Shown here: positions 1-10,870 of the stretch, piece by piece
How positions within the stretch are numbered: position 1 is the stretch's first letter
Layout: each line of letters opens with the position of its first letter
Assembly (NCBI GenBank): GCA_013397435.1
Contig: VZRG01000005.1
Location: forward strand, 209,508-273,507
DNA length: 64,000 nucleotides
Direction: 5' to 3'
DNA from: Erythrocercus mccallii
Taxonomy: Eukaryota > Chordata > Aves > Passeriformes > Dicruridae
Translations under genes and position numbers: made by a program
The notes under the pieces: generated by a model
The model's database searches: none
The model's input: the letters and a program-made list of their open reading frames with translations, nothing else
What the model was told of the DNA's origin: nothing

Positions 1-80
1 TTCTCAACAGAAAATGAAGTGTCATCTTCAAGAGAATTAAACTGAACAAGCCAGACCAAAAGACACAAGGCAAAAGAAAT

Positions 81-567
81 TGTCAAGGTCAAATCCTGTT
101 TATTGTGGTTTTAAGTAACTGTTGCAGCATCCCTCTTGTTAAGAGGGTAGAAATGAGCTGAGACACAGACTTCTTGTTTATCACAGCATGGAAAGGGTCC
201 TGGTTTACTCCTCTTTACAGCTCAACCATCCTGACTCCAACTATTCACTGACTCTGGCTGCAGCAAGCTCCTACTGTAGGTTTCCCTTGCAGCCTCTGAC
301 TGCTGGTTATTTCCTGCTAAACTATGACTGCAAGTATTGGTTTGCAGACTCTGAATGCAGGGTTTTACCCAGCCAGACTGTGACTGCAGGCCCAGACTGA
401 TCTCACAACAGTGAGTCTCTCCACCCAGGATCCTCGTTCTGCATGATTCCCCATCAGCAGCTCACCCACTCCCTTTTATCACACATCTTTACTGGATATA
501 GCTGTGACTCATCAGGGGTGAGGCTGTATTGGGTAATTAGCACAGCTGTTACTTATAAGGTTACCCA
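81..567 (-). mobile_element. Putative ERV LTR (ERVK-like) inside AZI2
   Basis: On the minus strand this stretch has the layout of a retroviral LTR. A TATA-like box (GATAAAAGGG, plus positions 471-480) is followed about 370 bases downstream by an AATAAA signal (plus 99-104) and a short tail ending in CA at position 81. Between them are recurring CAGTC and TGCAG-type words, as in bird ERV LTRs. Its sense is the same as AZI2. No target-site duplication was found and the right boundary is approximate. The family name is from memory of avian LTRs and is not certain. It could instead be unique intronic sequence with chance signals. Confidence 0.45.
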
Positions 568-1653
568 TATTCCCTTCTCCTACCAGTAACCACATAAAAG
601 ATGTTAAACTCAGAATGCTTCAGAGAATATTAGATTTAAAGCTCTATTCCTCTTCCAACCCTCCCCAAGAGACCTTATATAAAGGAAGTCCTGGGACAGT
701 TTTGCTTTTTGAGAAAAAGTCAATCCTGTCTTCACCAAGAATTCCTGAGTAAGCGTTTCAACGCTGTGCCAAGTGTGACTCAAGTTCTTCATTCCAATGC
801 CACAAAATAATACACAATTGGAAAGCTTTCAAGAGTCAGTAACACACAGTTGGAAGTAACTCCTAAAAATGTCTCAGCTCTAACAGTGGGACCTATCTTT
901 GCATCTTATGTAAGAAAGCAATCTATCAAAGTCAAGAACTTCTGCAGTACAAAGACACTCGCTACTGGACAGTGGATATATGTTTAATGACAGCATTCAT
1001 TACTTGCAGAGAAAAACCTGTGCCCTGGTCAATTTTTAGCTTTAATGAACTTCACTAGTTTATGGCCACAAGAAACTGCCTAGAAAACAAGTTCCAAGAT
1101 TCACTTACATTTTAGAATTACTGCATTAAAAGCCAGTCAACCAACATCCATGTTAAGCATTGCAACTTTGTATTTCATGCTTGAGGTTGCGATTAGCTCG
1201 ACCTAGCTGGATATTCTTAGCAACCAATTTTTCCTTATCATTTTGGTATGCTGAGCTCAAGAGAGTCTTTTGAAAGACAACTCCTGGATTCTGATAATTT
1301 GCAAGCTTTGCACCTCACTGTTCAACAATACTGTGTCACATGTACCCAAGCTAAGAAAGAGGCACCCAAACTACAGTGACAAATTCTATGCAACTACACA
1401 TCTGTCTGAATCAAAGTCACTGTCTTTGCATTGCATCATATATGTGCCCAGTGAGATCAAAAATGCCAGTATAACACAACTACACTACTAGAGGAACAAA
1501 CTGCATTTCACTTAAATAAATAAAACCATTTACAAAAAAATTTTAACATGAAAATTATTTTAAGTGTATTTTGAATCCTTAACCTTCTTCTCTGCCATCC
1601 AGGAGCAAAAGAGAAGATGCTACCAGAAACTGGTACATCAACTATTTTCTTAC
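568..1653. other. AZI2 intron following the first coding exon
   Basis: This stretch lies downstream, in gene sense, of the AZI2 coding exon and holds no further AZI2 exon that I can recognise. It is ordinary AT-rich sequence. The short open frames in it have no coding character, and no repeat was identified. Confidence 0.5.
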
Positions 1654-1883
1654 CTTCTCTTCTAAAATTCTCACTTTTTTTTTTAAGAAGGAGTTCTCCT
1701 TCTCTGTCTCCTTCAGTCGTTTCTTGATATCTTCATATGCAGTGACAAGTGCAAAGTGTGAGGCAACAGACTCATCTCCACTATATGATGGAACAGGAAT
1801 ATCGCTGTCTCTCTTGGGAGCACTGTCTGCTTTTTCATGGTTCAAAATACAGATGTCATCCTCTACCAACTCCTCCATGGCAG
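1654..1883 (-). CDS. AZI2: AZI2 (NAP1) first coding exon, partial gene
   Basis: This exon encodes the N-terminal 75 residues of 5-azacytidine-induced protein 2 (NAP1), a cytosolic adaptor that binds TBK1 and IKBKE and supports NF-kB and interferon signalling. ATG is at 1878-1876 in a strong Kozak context (GCTGCCATGG). The peptide has the family blocks VEDDICILNHEKA (residues 4-16) and GDESVASHFALVTAYEDI, then a charged heptad-like stretch starting the coiled coil (KKRLKETEKENSFLKKK). Upstream is a pyrimidine-rich acceptor ending TTTTTAACAG (AG at 1885-1884), leaving five bases of 5' UTR in the exon. Downstream AAG is followed by GTAAGA (GT at 1653-1652), so the exon ends in phase 0; the three codons after it are intron. 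Remaining exons lie left of the window. The related adaptors TANK and TBKBP1 fit less well. Compared with the human N-terminus from memory, it is about three residues longer around residue 18. Confidence 0.9.
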
Positions 1884-4800
1884 CTGTTAAAAAGACAGAT
1901 ATAAGTGCTAAGTTTTCACAAAGACAAATTCATCAAAAGTCTGAAAACCTTCCAAAATAATACTGCAGGGTGTTTCTGTCTAAGTATGACAAGACAAAAT
2001 AATCAGGAAGTATCTTAATATCACAGAAAAATCCTGAAATCCATTTTACCTTGAAAATACACTGTTTAGAAAAGACACGTTTCACTGTTACTTGATAAAA
2101 ATATTTTGAGTACCTATCAGATGTGTGAACCCTCAAACTCATTTTTATTAAGTCTTAACACCAATGTAGAATTTGGCTGGTACCAATTATCTAACTCCAA
2201 AGGAATATTACATCAGAGCTTTTGCAAGGCAGCACTGAGCAGTAAAAGTACAGTTCCAACAAATCAACTAACTCCTGTGGTTCCTGAGCACAAGTGCCAA
2301 AGTTTCTTTATTTTTGAATGCAAATACTTATATTTTTTCCCAAACTTTAAAATGTATGCTTGTGTTTGTCCTTAAAGAGACTGCATGAGTAGCTATTCTT
2401 TCCTTGGTCACAGTAGAAAACCTCCTTCTGAACAACAATTACAGTAATTTTTGACTGAAAATCTGATGAGAATGAAAACATTGCACAGTAACATGACCTG
2501 CCTCAATATGTGTGGAGAAAACTTAGAATAATCTGACCAAGTTTTACTCTAAAATATCAGGCAGATCCACCTTAATGACAAATGCAAAGTAAATGTTACA
2601 CTGAGTTTTTGTTACAACCTACTGTCATTTAGGTACAGCAAAACATTCAATAAGAAAATCCTATCTTAAAGCAATTCTATATATTTTCTTGAGCAACAGG
2701 TCTCAAGGGAAAACCCCCAAAAGCATTTCCTTAAGAGTTATAAGTTTTCTGGAGCAAGTTTGGGGATTTTATTTAAAAACAAGCCAACCTCCAAAGCACA
2801 AAACCAACCAATTAAAAAAAAGACACAGTGCATTTAGTTATGAATCTTTATCAAGATTACTTGTAATACAAAGTATTGCAATACTCAGAAATGCTACAAA
2901 GTGCCTGATAATACCAGCCTCCGTTAAACAAGTTAGTGATGTGACTTCTATGAAAAGCAGACTTTTATTTTTTCCCCTTCAACAAATCCTTAGGTTCCTG
3001 ATGATTAGCTAATGAACCAACAGAAATGCTGGAATGAAAGAACTGAGCATAATGAAGACAGCTTTTTGTACTGCAGGAAAAACTTACTTCAACAGAAAAC
3101 TGACTTGATCAGCAGAACTTTGCAGAAAAGGCAAGCATTAGTACAAAAAAGCCCCACGGCCACAATTGCTGTTTTCTACTGTGTATTTGCTATTTGAATT
3201 CAAACTAGACTTCCATTTGTTTATAGATTACAAGAAGTAAAGGCCTGGAGCTTGTCTATATGGTCAAATTTCTCTCACCATGCTGGAAGGCTTTCAGAGT
3301 GCAGCATTATGAAGAGCTGTAATACAGCTACTGCTGAACAATGGTGCTGTTATCACATTTGTCTCAATTTGCTCCAAGCCAGTTAGACAACATGATAAAA
3401 AACTGTGACAGCTCATTGCTACTAAATAAGACAGCAGTGGAGTTTTTCAACAGTGAAAAAAGGACAAGAACACTACAAACCAAAGCTGAGATCCTTTTAA
3501 TGGTTATGTTCAGGAGGTAAATAGATGCCCTGTATGTTGTTTGATGCATTCTGACAAAAAAGTAGTCTAAGTGTCCCTTGTTTGTTGTTCTGCCTTGAAT
3601 AGTCTTTGATTTCTGTGATATTTTAGTAGAAAGAACCCTGCAAAAAAGGTATGCTTCCTTTTCATTGTAAGAACAGTATCACTCCATGCACAAGGTGACC
3701 TTGACCGAAAGTACCACATCATTCAAACTGCATCAACTGACTGAAGGAATTGCTCATTTTGTCTTCCAAGATGAGCCTAACATACCAGCTTATCCCCCCG
3801 CATTTCACCAAAGGCCCTGCAAGTCTTGTCACCCATCCCATCAAATTCCCAAGAGCTTGTCCTCTCAAGGCAACACATCTCCTTTTCTGGGAACATTTAA
3901 CTCAAATGTCATTAAAGAAGTGTCATAGGTTATCATTATCACTCGAAGAAAGCAGCAGATTTGTGACCTTGTACATAAAATAGATCTTTGTCTCCATGCT
4001 TTTCTATAGCTCCTAAACTTGAGCATCATACATTCCCTATTTCTTGCACACATCAGTGCTTCCAGGAGATGGCAACAGGACCATATTTATTCTGCATTTT
4101 GTTAACTACAAGTGCCTTTATGAGCTTCCAAGAGAGAAACACCTTCCAAATACACAGCATACACTAACACTATTTTATAAATTCAAGTACACACCTAACC
4201 TGCACCTGCTAGGAAGACCAGTTACTCTTAACATTTTTTTACTTGAAAGATCTCATTTAGTTTATAGCATTATTCAACTCAGCCTTTCTGATGCTGCTCT
4301 CCAAGCCAGAACTGGAGATTATTTAGAAGAGAAGCATATAATTTCACATAATTCAAAGGGACTTTGTTTCCATGCTTTTCTAAATTTCTACACCCAAGCT
4401 AACAGTTCTGAAAAATCCAATATACACATTTTTGACTAATGGTATTGCTAAGTGATGACAAGCTGCCATTAAACAGTTCAAAATCAGCAGTACTATAAAA
4501 GGCCATGGTGAAATGCACAGCTCACCCAGCTTTTTTTGCTGTCAGGATAGACAGAAACTCTCAGTACAGAAGAAGAGGCTATGTCTGTAAGAAATCCCCA
4601 GCTACAGCTGTAGTCTTTAATTTTACTCAAGGATAGGAATCAAAATTTAGATTCCCCAGTACTATATTACCTCATTTTAAAAATATGAACTGACAGCAAC
4701 AATCAAAGAAGTACTTTGATTATTCCACAGGTTCTGACTCCTCAAATCTGGAAGAAGGATGCCAGAAGGGCTTTCAGGATGGTTCACCAAGTCCAGCCAC

Positions 4801-7284
4801 AGACTTCTGCCCTGTTTTAATCTGTTTGACTTCTAATTCAAAGTCACACTCGTACGCACTACTGAAAATGCCCCAGAAAGGTCTCCCTAATACTTTTTTC
4901 TCCCTTTACTTCAGCACAGTAGCTAAATATTTTGCCTGTGATAAATATATTGCATTTACACTTTAGAATGCCCTGCACACAAAACAGCCTACTTAAAAGG
5001 ACTTTAATCTTTACGTACAAAAATAAATACATTAAATGAGTACCAGTACTATTGCTTGTATTAAATAACTAATGTTTAAAAGCCAACAAACAAAAAATGC
5101 AACCTGAATACACTGTTGATGGGAAACAGTATTAAGTTCTAGCAGGACTAAGTATGTTCCCTGTTTATAAGCAAACGAGTTTGAAGAGGTGGTACCACTT
5201 ACGTTTTCTTTCACATTATGCGAAGAAAAGAAGAATTAACAGGAACCACTTCTGTTGTTCAACAAAGCTTATAGAACAGCTTTGATTCAATACAATAAAT
5301 ATCTTGAGCAAAAGACTGTTTTCCCATATCTTACTAATGCTTGGCAGAAACACAGCTTTCCTCTTTAAAGAGCTTTATGAATACTAGTCATTAACACCAT
5401 GGGAGGCAGTTAAATATGAAACATATTCTACATACAAAGAACATGGGATGCAGAGGCTCTAATAGCAAACAGACCACTGCACAAACAGAGCTCTGTAGTT
5501 TGAAATGCTAATCTTATTCTCGGATCAGAAGGCGAGATAGTAAAAGCAGGATTACATTAAATTTTTCCCAGTATGAAGCAGATTCTCATTTTGGCCTAAC
5601 AGTTGATTTGAAAGAGAATAAAATAGTTTTCAAAATATTTCCAAATATCAAATACAAATAATTTCAAGATGGTTGTTTTCCTGTTTGCCTTCCAGACTCA
5701 AAGGGTTTGACTTCATAATGGTAGTATGAACAGTTTCCAGCTGTTGATAACAACAGCATAATTTTTGTACTGACTTATCTTGCCTTACATAGAAGGGTAT
5801 ACATATATGCATGTAGACATAAAAACCCCTTTAAATTCAAGAAATGCCTTTGAACCAAAGGAATTCTGAGTGAGCATGTTACAACCCTCACCTTAATTTC
5901 AGAAAAGCTGTACTGTTTTTTTTTTTTTCTTTTTTTAGAAGACACTTCAGCACAGCAAGGAATAATACAGAATTCCTGCAGCCAGCATCAAAAACTCCAC
6001 ACAGTACTTGGAGCATTTGACACAAGATGTTAAAACAAGCAAGACTTCCAGTCTCTTTAAGCATCCATCACTTTGCATCGCTCTTTCAGAAATCTTAGGC
6101 TTTGATTCCAGTTGTGAACAGACTGTTCTACGGAGAAAGGCATCACTTTTTACACATACTTGCTCCATTTTTAAAGAGTAGAAAGAATTCACACACACAC
6201 ACATCCCTCAGTAGCTGCTACTTTGGCTGGTGTTCATCCTTCCGTATGGCCAAAGTCCACAGGCCCAATGCCCTCCCAGAGAGTCCCTGAGCACAGCGGC
6301 ACAGCCCGGCTGTCCCTGTGTACTCTGTGCTCCTTCAGAAACACGCCAGCATGTGAGCTACACCAGACCTCCAGAGCACTTTCGTTTTATTGCCTTCAGG
6401 AAATGGAAACTCACAGCCTCTAAGCTCACACAACAGATCACTGTAGCTCATCTATCCTGAACATCTGGGTAAGCAACAAAAGCCAAGCAAAATCACCTTA
6501 GGTACAACAGCCAATTTTTTTCAATTTCAAGGTTTTTACAATAAATAATCTACTCTCACAAGGACCAGAAAAGCAATAAAAAGCCCATTTTATGCCAACA
6601 GCGCTTGATAAATTTTACTTTCTCTGAGGAGTGTCAGACTCCAGTACCGCCACTGCTAATTTGCAAACCTTATGCATTCTCAGTGTAACGAATTCAATCT
6701 GCCTTTCTGTGGATGCTGTCACAATAATCACTTTCCCTGACAACTACCTGAAAAGGGGGAAAATAAAAAACCAGAAGTAGGAGTCAATAAAATATTATCC
6801 TTTCAGCATCATATAATCCTGTTTATTAAGCTATTATATTTAATGTTGAAACTAACTAGAAACAGTACTGTTAAAGAAACATAAGAAGGAGCAAGATGGC
6901 TTTTGGCTTTAAACATTTCTAGCACCAAATTTAAGCATCTTAAAAGGTTACTGAAACCTTTCTTTTGCTGTTCATTTATTCCCATTTCAAAATGTTTATA
7001 TGAAATAACTATTTCCAGAAGTTTAGAGGATTTGTTCTGGATTTTTTTTCATATCTTCTTTTGAAAACCAAACAGCAGGTCCTACCTCCCAATCACGTTT
7101 CCTTCTATTCAATTAAACTGCCAGATTAATTACCATTCAAGAAATTCACAAGTTCAGTGATAAGCCTTATGTAATTGCATTAACTTTTAATTAAACTGAA
7201 AATGTACCTCACCTGTTACAGCTACTGGAAAGAAAGTGGGTCTCACCGATGGCCCTTTGTCATCCTGCAACTCACTAATAACAT
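1884..7284 (-). other. AZI2 5' UTR intron, mostly unique sequence
   Basis: This lies between the coding exon and the next upstream repeat and is inferred to be the first intron of AZI2, because the exon starts at a splice acceptor and a CpG island lies further upstream. It is AT-rich with a short T-rich tract near 5915-5937 and a small CA run near 6191-6203. The longest open frame (4044-4439, plus) has no recognisable protein similarity. A noncoding 5' exon could be hidden here; none can be placed. Confidence 0.5.
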
Positions 7285-7405
7285 CTGTAGGTTTCCAAGA
7301 CACAACTGGACAGGATGCCAGCAAATCTGATCCTGGCTCCCTTTTACAGGGGGACCAGATGATCTTCCCAGGTCCTTTTCAACTTAGGCTGTCTTCTAAA
7401 ATTTC
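7285..7405 (+). mobile_element. CR1 LINE 3' fragment, diverged
   Basis: The sequence reads like the 3' untranslated part of a bird CR1: a 'caagacacaactggacagg' block, a 'gatcctggctccc' block, then 'gaccagatgatcttcccagg' and a degenerate form of the usual CCTTCCAACC end. It is 5'-truncated, as most CR1 copies are. It lies in the inferred AZI2 intron, antisense to the gene. Confidence 0.6.
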
Positions 7406-9539
7406 ATATTCAGATTTATATGGCAATATTTCAGACAAACCTGGTAATTTGAACCTAAATTCCACTTAGCAGCTTCTAAATGGATGACTTTGAATATTCA
7501 AGCCATTTATGCTTTACTTACCCTCTCAAACTTAACTTCTTCTCCCCAAAAGTCCTGTCAGTTGCATCTACAATTCCATACACTATGAACTTCACATAAA
7601 AACGTTGTATAATCATGTAAATTAGTTACTTAATGCAACTAAAATATAAACATTTAGCAAAAATATAAGACTGATTCCAAAGTGAACCATGGATAATGCA
7701 CACAGATATGGAGTCAGCAGAACTCCCCATTGACTCCTACCAAGCTGGTTCCTAACCTGACTCCTTTGTTAATCCTATCATTGCCATCTTAGCAAACTGG
7801 ATCTCATTATCACTGGTTTACTTAATACAGACTGTCAGACTTCCTGTCTATAAAATCCTTGTGAAAGAATGAAAACATATATCAAAAATTAAACCCACAC
7901 TGCATTTTATCCTGTCTTCTTCTACATGTTCTCTTTTTTCCTTCAAATTCCGTTTTAAAGAAACCAGATATGGATAGCACATGACAGGGGAGTTTCCACT
8001 TTCCTAAGTCAGCAACCCACATTTAACATTTTATAGTGCACAATCTCCAATTCAATGCATCTATTGAAATAATACAAACAAATGTTACTGTATTTGCAAC
8101 TCTATGATTTTCCAATGCTGTGATATGAAATTATTCTATTTCTCTGCCCTGAGTACACTAAGCACAGTTTGTTCATATATTTGACCAATAATTTTCATAC
8201 TTTCCCCACCTTTTGCATGTCACATAGAAAAAAGATATGCTGAAAACCAAAGTAGAATACTTGCTGAAATTTAGGCAATCTTAAAAGTACCTCTATTTAC
8301 TACCCATTTTTGCTGCACAAATACGTCACTTCACCCTCTTTGCTCTTTTGAAAAACTTTTTACTATTTAATTTGCATTGTAAAACATAACCTAGCTAGTA
8401 CTTCGGCAATGGTCACCTCACACTTCTAAACTGAAAATGCAGCAAACTAAGTTCTGAAAAACTATCTATTTTAGCAAAAAATTGGGAGTGAGAAGGTGGC
8501 TAAACCCTTCACATAGTCAAATCTAGAGTTCAGTCAACCACTTGTGACTTCAATGAGAGTTTAGAAAAAAAGTCTGCTTAAAATTTGAGGCAGTAGTCAC
8601 CTACTTAAGTTATAGGGTAATTATCTGATAAACACTTCTAATAAAAGTCCAGTTATTAAACAGCAATTATTCAAAGAACAAAAAGTAGTCATTATCTTAG
8701 ATTTCTTTTGGTTTCTACAGTAATTCTAGTAGAATTACTAAAATTCTAAAATAGATGTGGGAACCGGTAACTTGGGTTATTAGTAGCACGTGATCATACA
8801 CCACTATCCAGGAAATGACATGTTTCCCATAGCCCATAACAACATTTCCCAGAAAACTGTCACAGAAGAGAAACTGACCTAAGCAGACTTAACTGTCCTG
8901 GCAATAATTCTCCCCTAACTCCACTTCTTCCAAAGTCTGCTTCCAGCACACCGATTTTACTGCATACATACAGTGAAAGGCAGTGGGGAAATTAAAGGAT
9001 TCCTTAAGAAACAAAAAGCTCCTAACTCAACTCCGCTCACTGGAGCTGAGTTGATATTCACTTCTAAGTTGCTAGGGGACCAATTTATTTAAGGAGATAA
9101 GGATATTTTCCCTACCAGGTGAAACACCAGGATTTAAAGAAGCAATTTCTTAAAAATCGAAAGCACCACTAGCATACACAACTACCTCAATGCTCATCTG
9201 CACTCCCTTCTTCCAAACTAACACGGCCTGCAGCACCTGTATTCCTGTCAGCTCCAATATTCCATCATGTTTCTGTTTTCACACCCATAGTCCTACTTTG
9301 CTCATTTCCTTTGCCAGACTGCCCCCCCGTACCAAAGCACAAACTGCAACTCCAAGAACCCACATAGTTTTTCAGCTCGATCAGAGGCAGCTTTGTAACC
9401 AGCCTGACTGCTTGCCCGAGGCCCAACCCCAGCTTGGTAGCGGTACCTGTGAGCCTTGCTCACCGTCCCCCCATTGGATGACCCCTTATTCCGGCCAACT
9501 GTGACTGGGCAGGGACACGGCACAACACCGACAGCCTGC
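7406..9539. other. AZI2 intron, unique AT-rich sequence
   Basis: I see no gene or repeat here. Base composition becomes less AT-rich from about 9200 as the CpG island approaches. The open frame at 9190-9504 overlaps a minus-strand frame that runs into the CR1 and has no protein similarity. Confidence 0.45.
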
Positions 9540-9762
9540 TCCTTCTGAAACTCAGGAAGTTCCACTTCAACATAAGGGAGAACTTTAAATGAGGGAGGCA
9601 GAGCACTGGACCAGGCTGACCACGGAGGGCGTAGAGTCTCCCTCTCTGGAGTCATTCAAAACCCACCTGCACGCGTCCCTGTGTCACCTGTAACCTGCTC
9701 GAGGTGACCCTTGGCAGGGGGATTGGACTAGATGATCTCCCTTCCAACCCTTACAATTCTGG
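9540..9762 (+). mobile_element. CR1 LINE 3' end
   Basis: This is a clear CR1 3' portion. It contains 'gaaactcaggaagttccact', an 'agcactggaccaggctg' block, 'gagtctccctctctggag', a 'ttcaaaacccacctg' block and the terminal 'ggattggactagatgatctc' followed by 'ccttccaaccc' and 'acaattctg'. The insertion is 5'-truncated, and its 3' end points at the CpG island that begins about 70 bases downstream. Confidence 0.9.
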
Positions 9763-9829
9763 GCTTCTACGAGGACGACTCTATTTTAAGGGGAGAAACG
9801 AAAGACCAGCCTCTTTTCCCAGGCGGAGT

Positions 9830-10340
9830 CGCTCCTCTTCCACGGGGCACGAAGCTCCCCAGCACCCCGGGGAAGCCCCGGCCGGGGCCGCCTCGCGTCC
9901 CCCCCCACGCCGGGACCAACCTGTCCGGGCCCCGCTCGGCCGGGCGGGTCAGCGGCGGGCGCTCAGCTCGGCGGGGAGGCAGCGCCGCCCCTCGCGGTCT
10001 CCGCTCGGGCCCGCTCGGGCGCCCATCGCCCCGACCCCGCCGGCCCGGCCGCGGTTTCGGCCTCCGCCACCGCGGGGAATTCCCGGGGCTCGGCGCCGCC
10101 CCCGCCGCCTCCGAGGAAGTCAACAAACGCCGCTCCCGGTCCCCGCCAACGGGCGGGCGCCGCTCCCGGAAGGAGAGAGGCGGCTCCGCGGCCTGACCGG
10201 GAAGGGAGGAGGGAGGGCAGACTGCAAGTCCCGGCGTGCAAGCGGGCCGCCGCCCGGCCCAGCCGAGCACCTCGGGAAGCGCGGCCGAGCGCTGGCCATG
10301 GGTGGGACTGCGGGCGTCTCCGAACGGCCTGGAAGGTGCT
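9830..10340 (-). promoter_or_regulatory. CpG island, probable AZI2 promoter and first exon
   Basis: The block is very GC-rich with dense CpG, in sharp contrast to the AT-rich flanks. It is the nearest CpG island upstream of the AZI2 coding exon, about 8 kb away, so it is the simplest place for the AZI2 transcription start. No TATA box or clear exon 1 donor on the minus strand could be picked by eye; CAG followed by GTTGGT, just left of 9930, is a weak candidate. Several long open frames on both strands (for example 9704-10456 plus, 9767-10270 minus) are a side effect of the base composition. It could also drive a divergent plus-strand transcript. Direction is inferred from gene position. Confidence 0.7.
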
Positions 10341-10369
10341 GCGGGTCGGCAGTCCCGCCAGGAATGATC

Positions 10370-10870
10370 TCACAGAATCACGGAATTGTTAGGGATGGAA
10401 GGGACCTCTGGAGATCATCCAGGCCAAGCCTCCTGGCCAGGCAGGTTCACCACTAACAGGTGCTACATTGGTGCGTCCAGATGGGTTTGGAATTCCTTCA
10501 GAGAGGGAGACTCCACGACCTCCCTGGTCAACGTGTTCCAGTGCTCTGCCACCTCAGTGTAAGAAAGTTCTTCCTCGTGTTGAGGTGAAACTTCTTGTAT
10601 TTTAGTTCATGGCCATCGGTCCTTGTCTTGTCTCTGGGCACCACCAGAAAGATTCTGGCACCATCCTCTTGGCAACCACATTTGAGATATTTATATGCAC
10701 TAATGAGATCCCCTCTCAGATGTCTCTTCTTTAGACTAAACAGGCCCAGCTCCCACAGTCTCTCCTTAAAAGAGAGGCCCCTGATCATCTTTGTGGCCTC
10801 CACTGACCCGCTCCAGTGGCTCCTTGTCTTGTACTGAGGAACCCAGAACCGGGCACAGCGCTCCTCTCTC
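10370..10870 (-). mobile_element. CR1 LINE, ORF2 C-terminus plus 3' end
   Basis: Read on the minus strand, this gives the C-terminal part of CR1 ORF2, with the typical ERLWELGLFSLKKRHLRGDL motif, then the 3' untranslated region, ending at 'cacagaatcacggaattgtt' on the plus strand. The minus frame at 10528-10872 is this ORF2 fragment, not a host gene. It is 5'-truncated. Its 3' end faces the CpG island from the right. Confidence 0.93.

Noticed and set aside
610..792. Minus frame considered as the next AZI2 exon
   Set aside because: The residues do not match the AZI2 coiled-coil sequence that follows the first coding exon, and no acceptor/donor pair fits.
4044..4439. 131-codon plus frame in the AZI2 intron
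   Set aside because: Antisense to the gene, no recognisable similarity, no splice or start context beyond chance.
9704..10456. Long plus frame of 250 codons through the CpG island
   Set aside because: It starts in CR1 sequence, crosses the CpG island and ends in another CR1. Composition is Arg/Pro/Gly-biased, and overlapping open frames exist on both strands.
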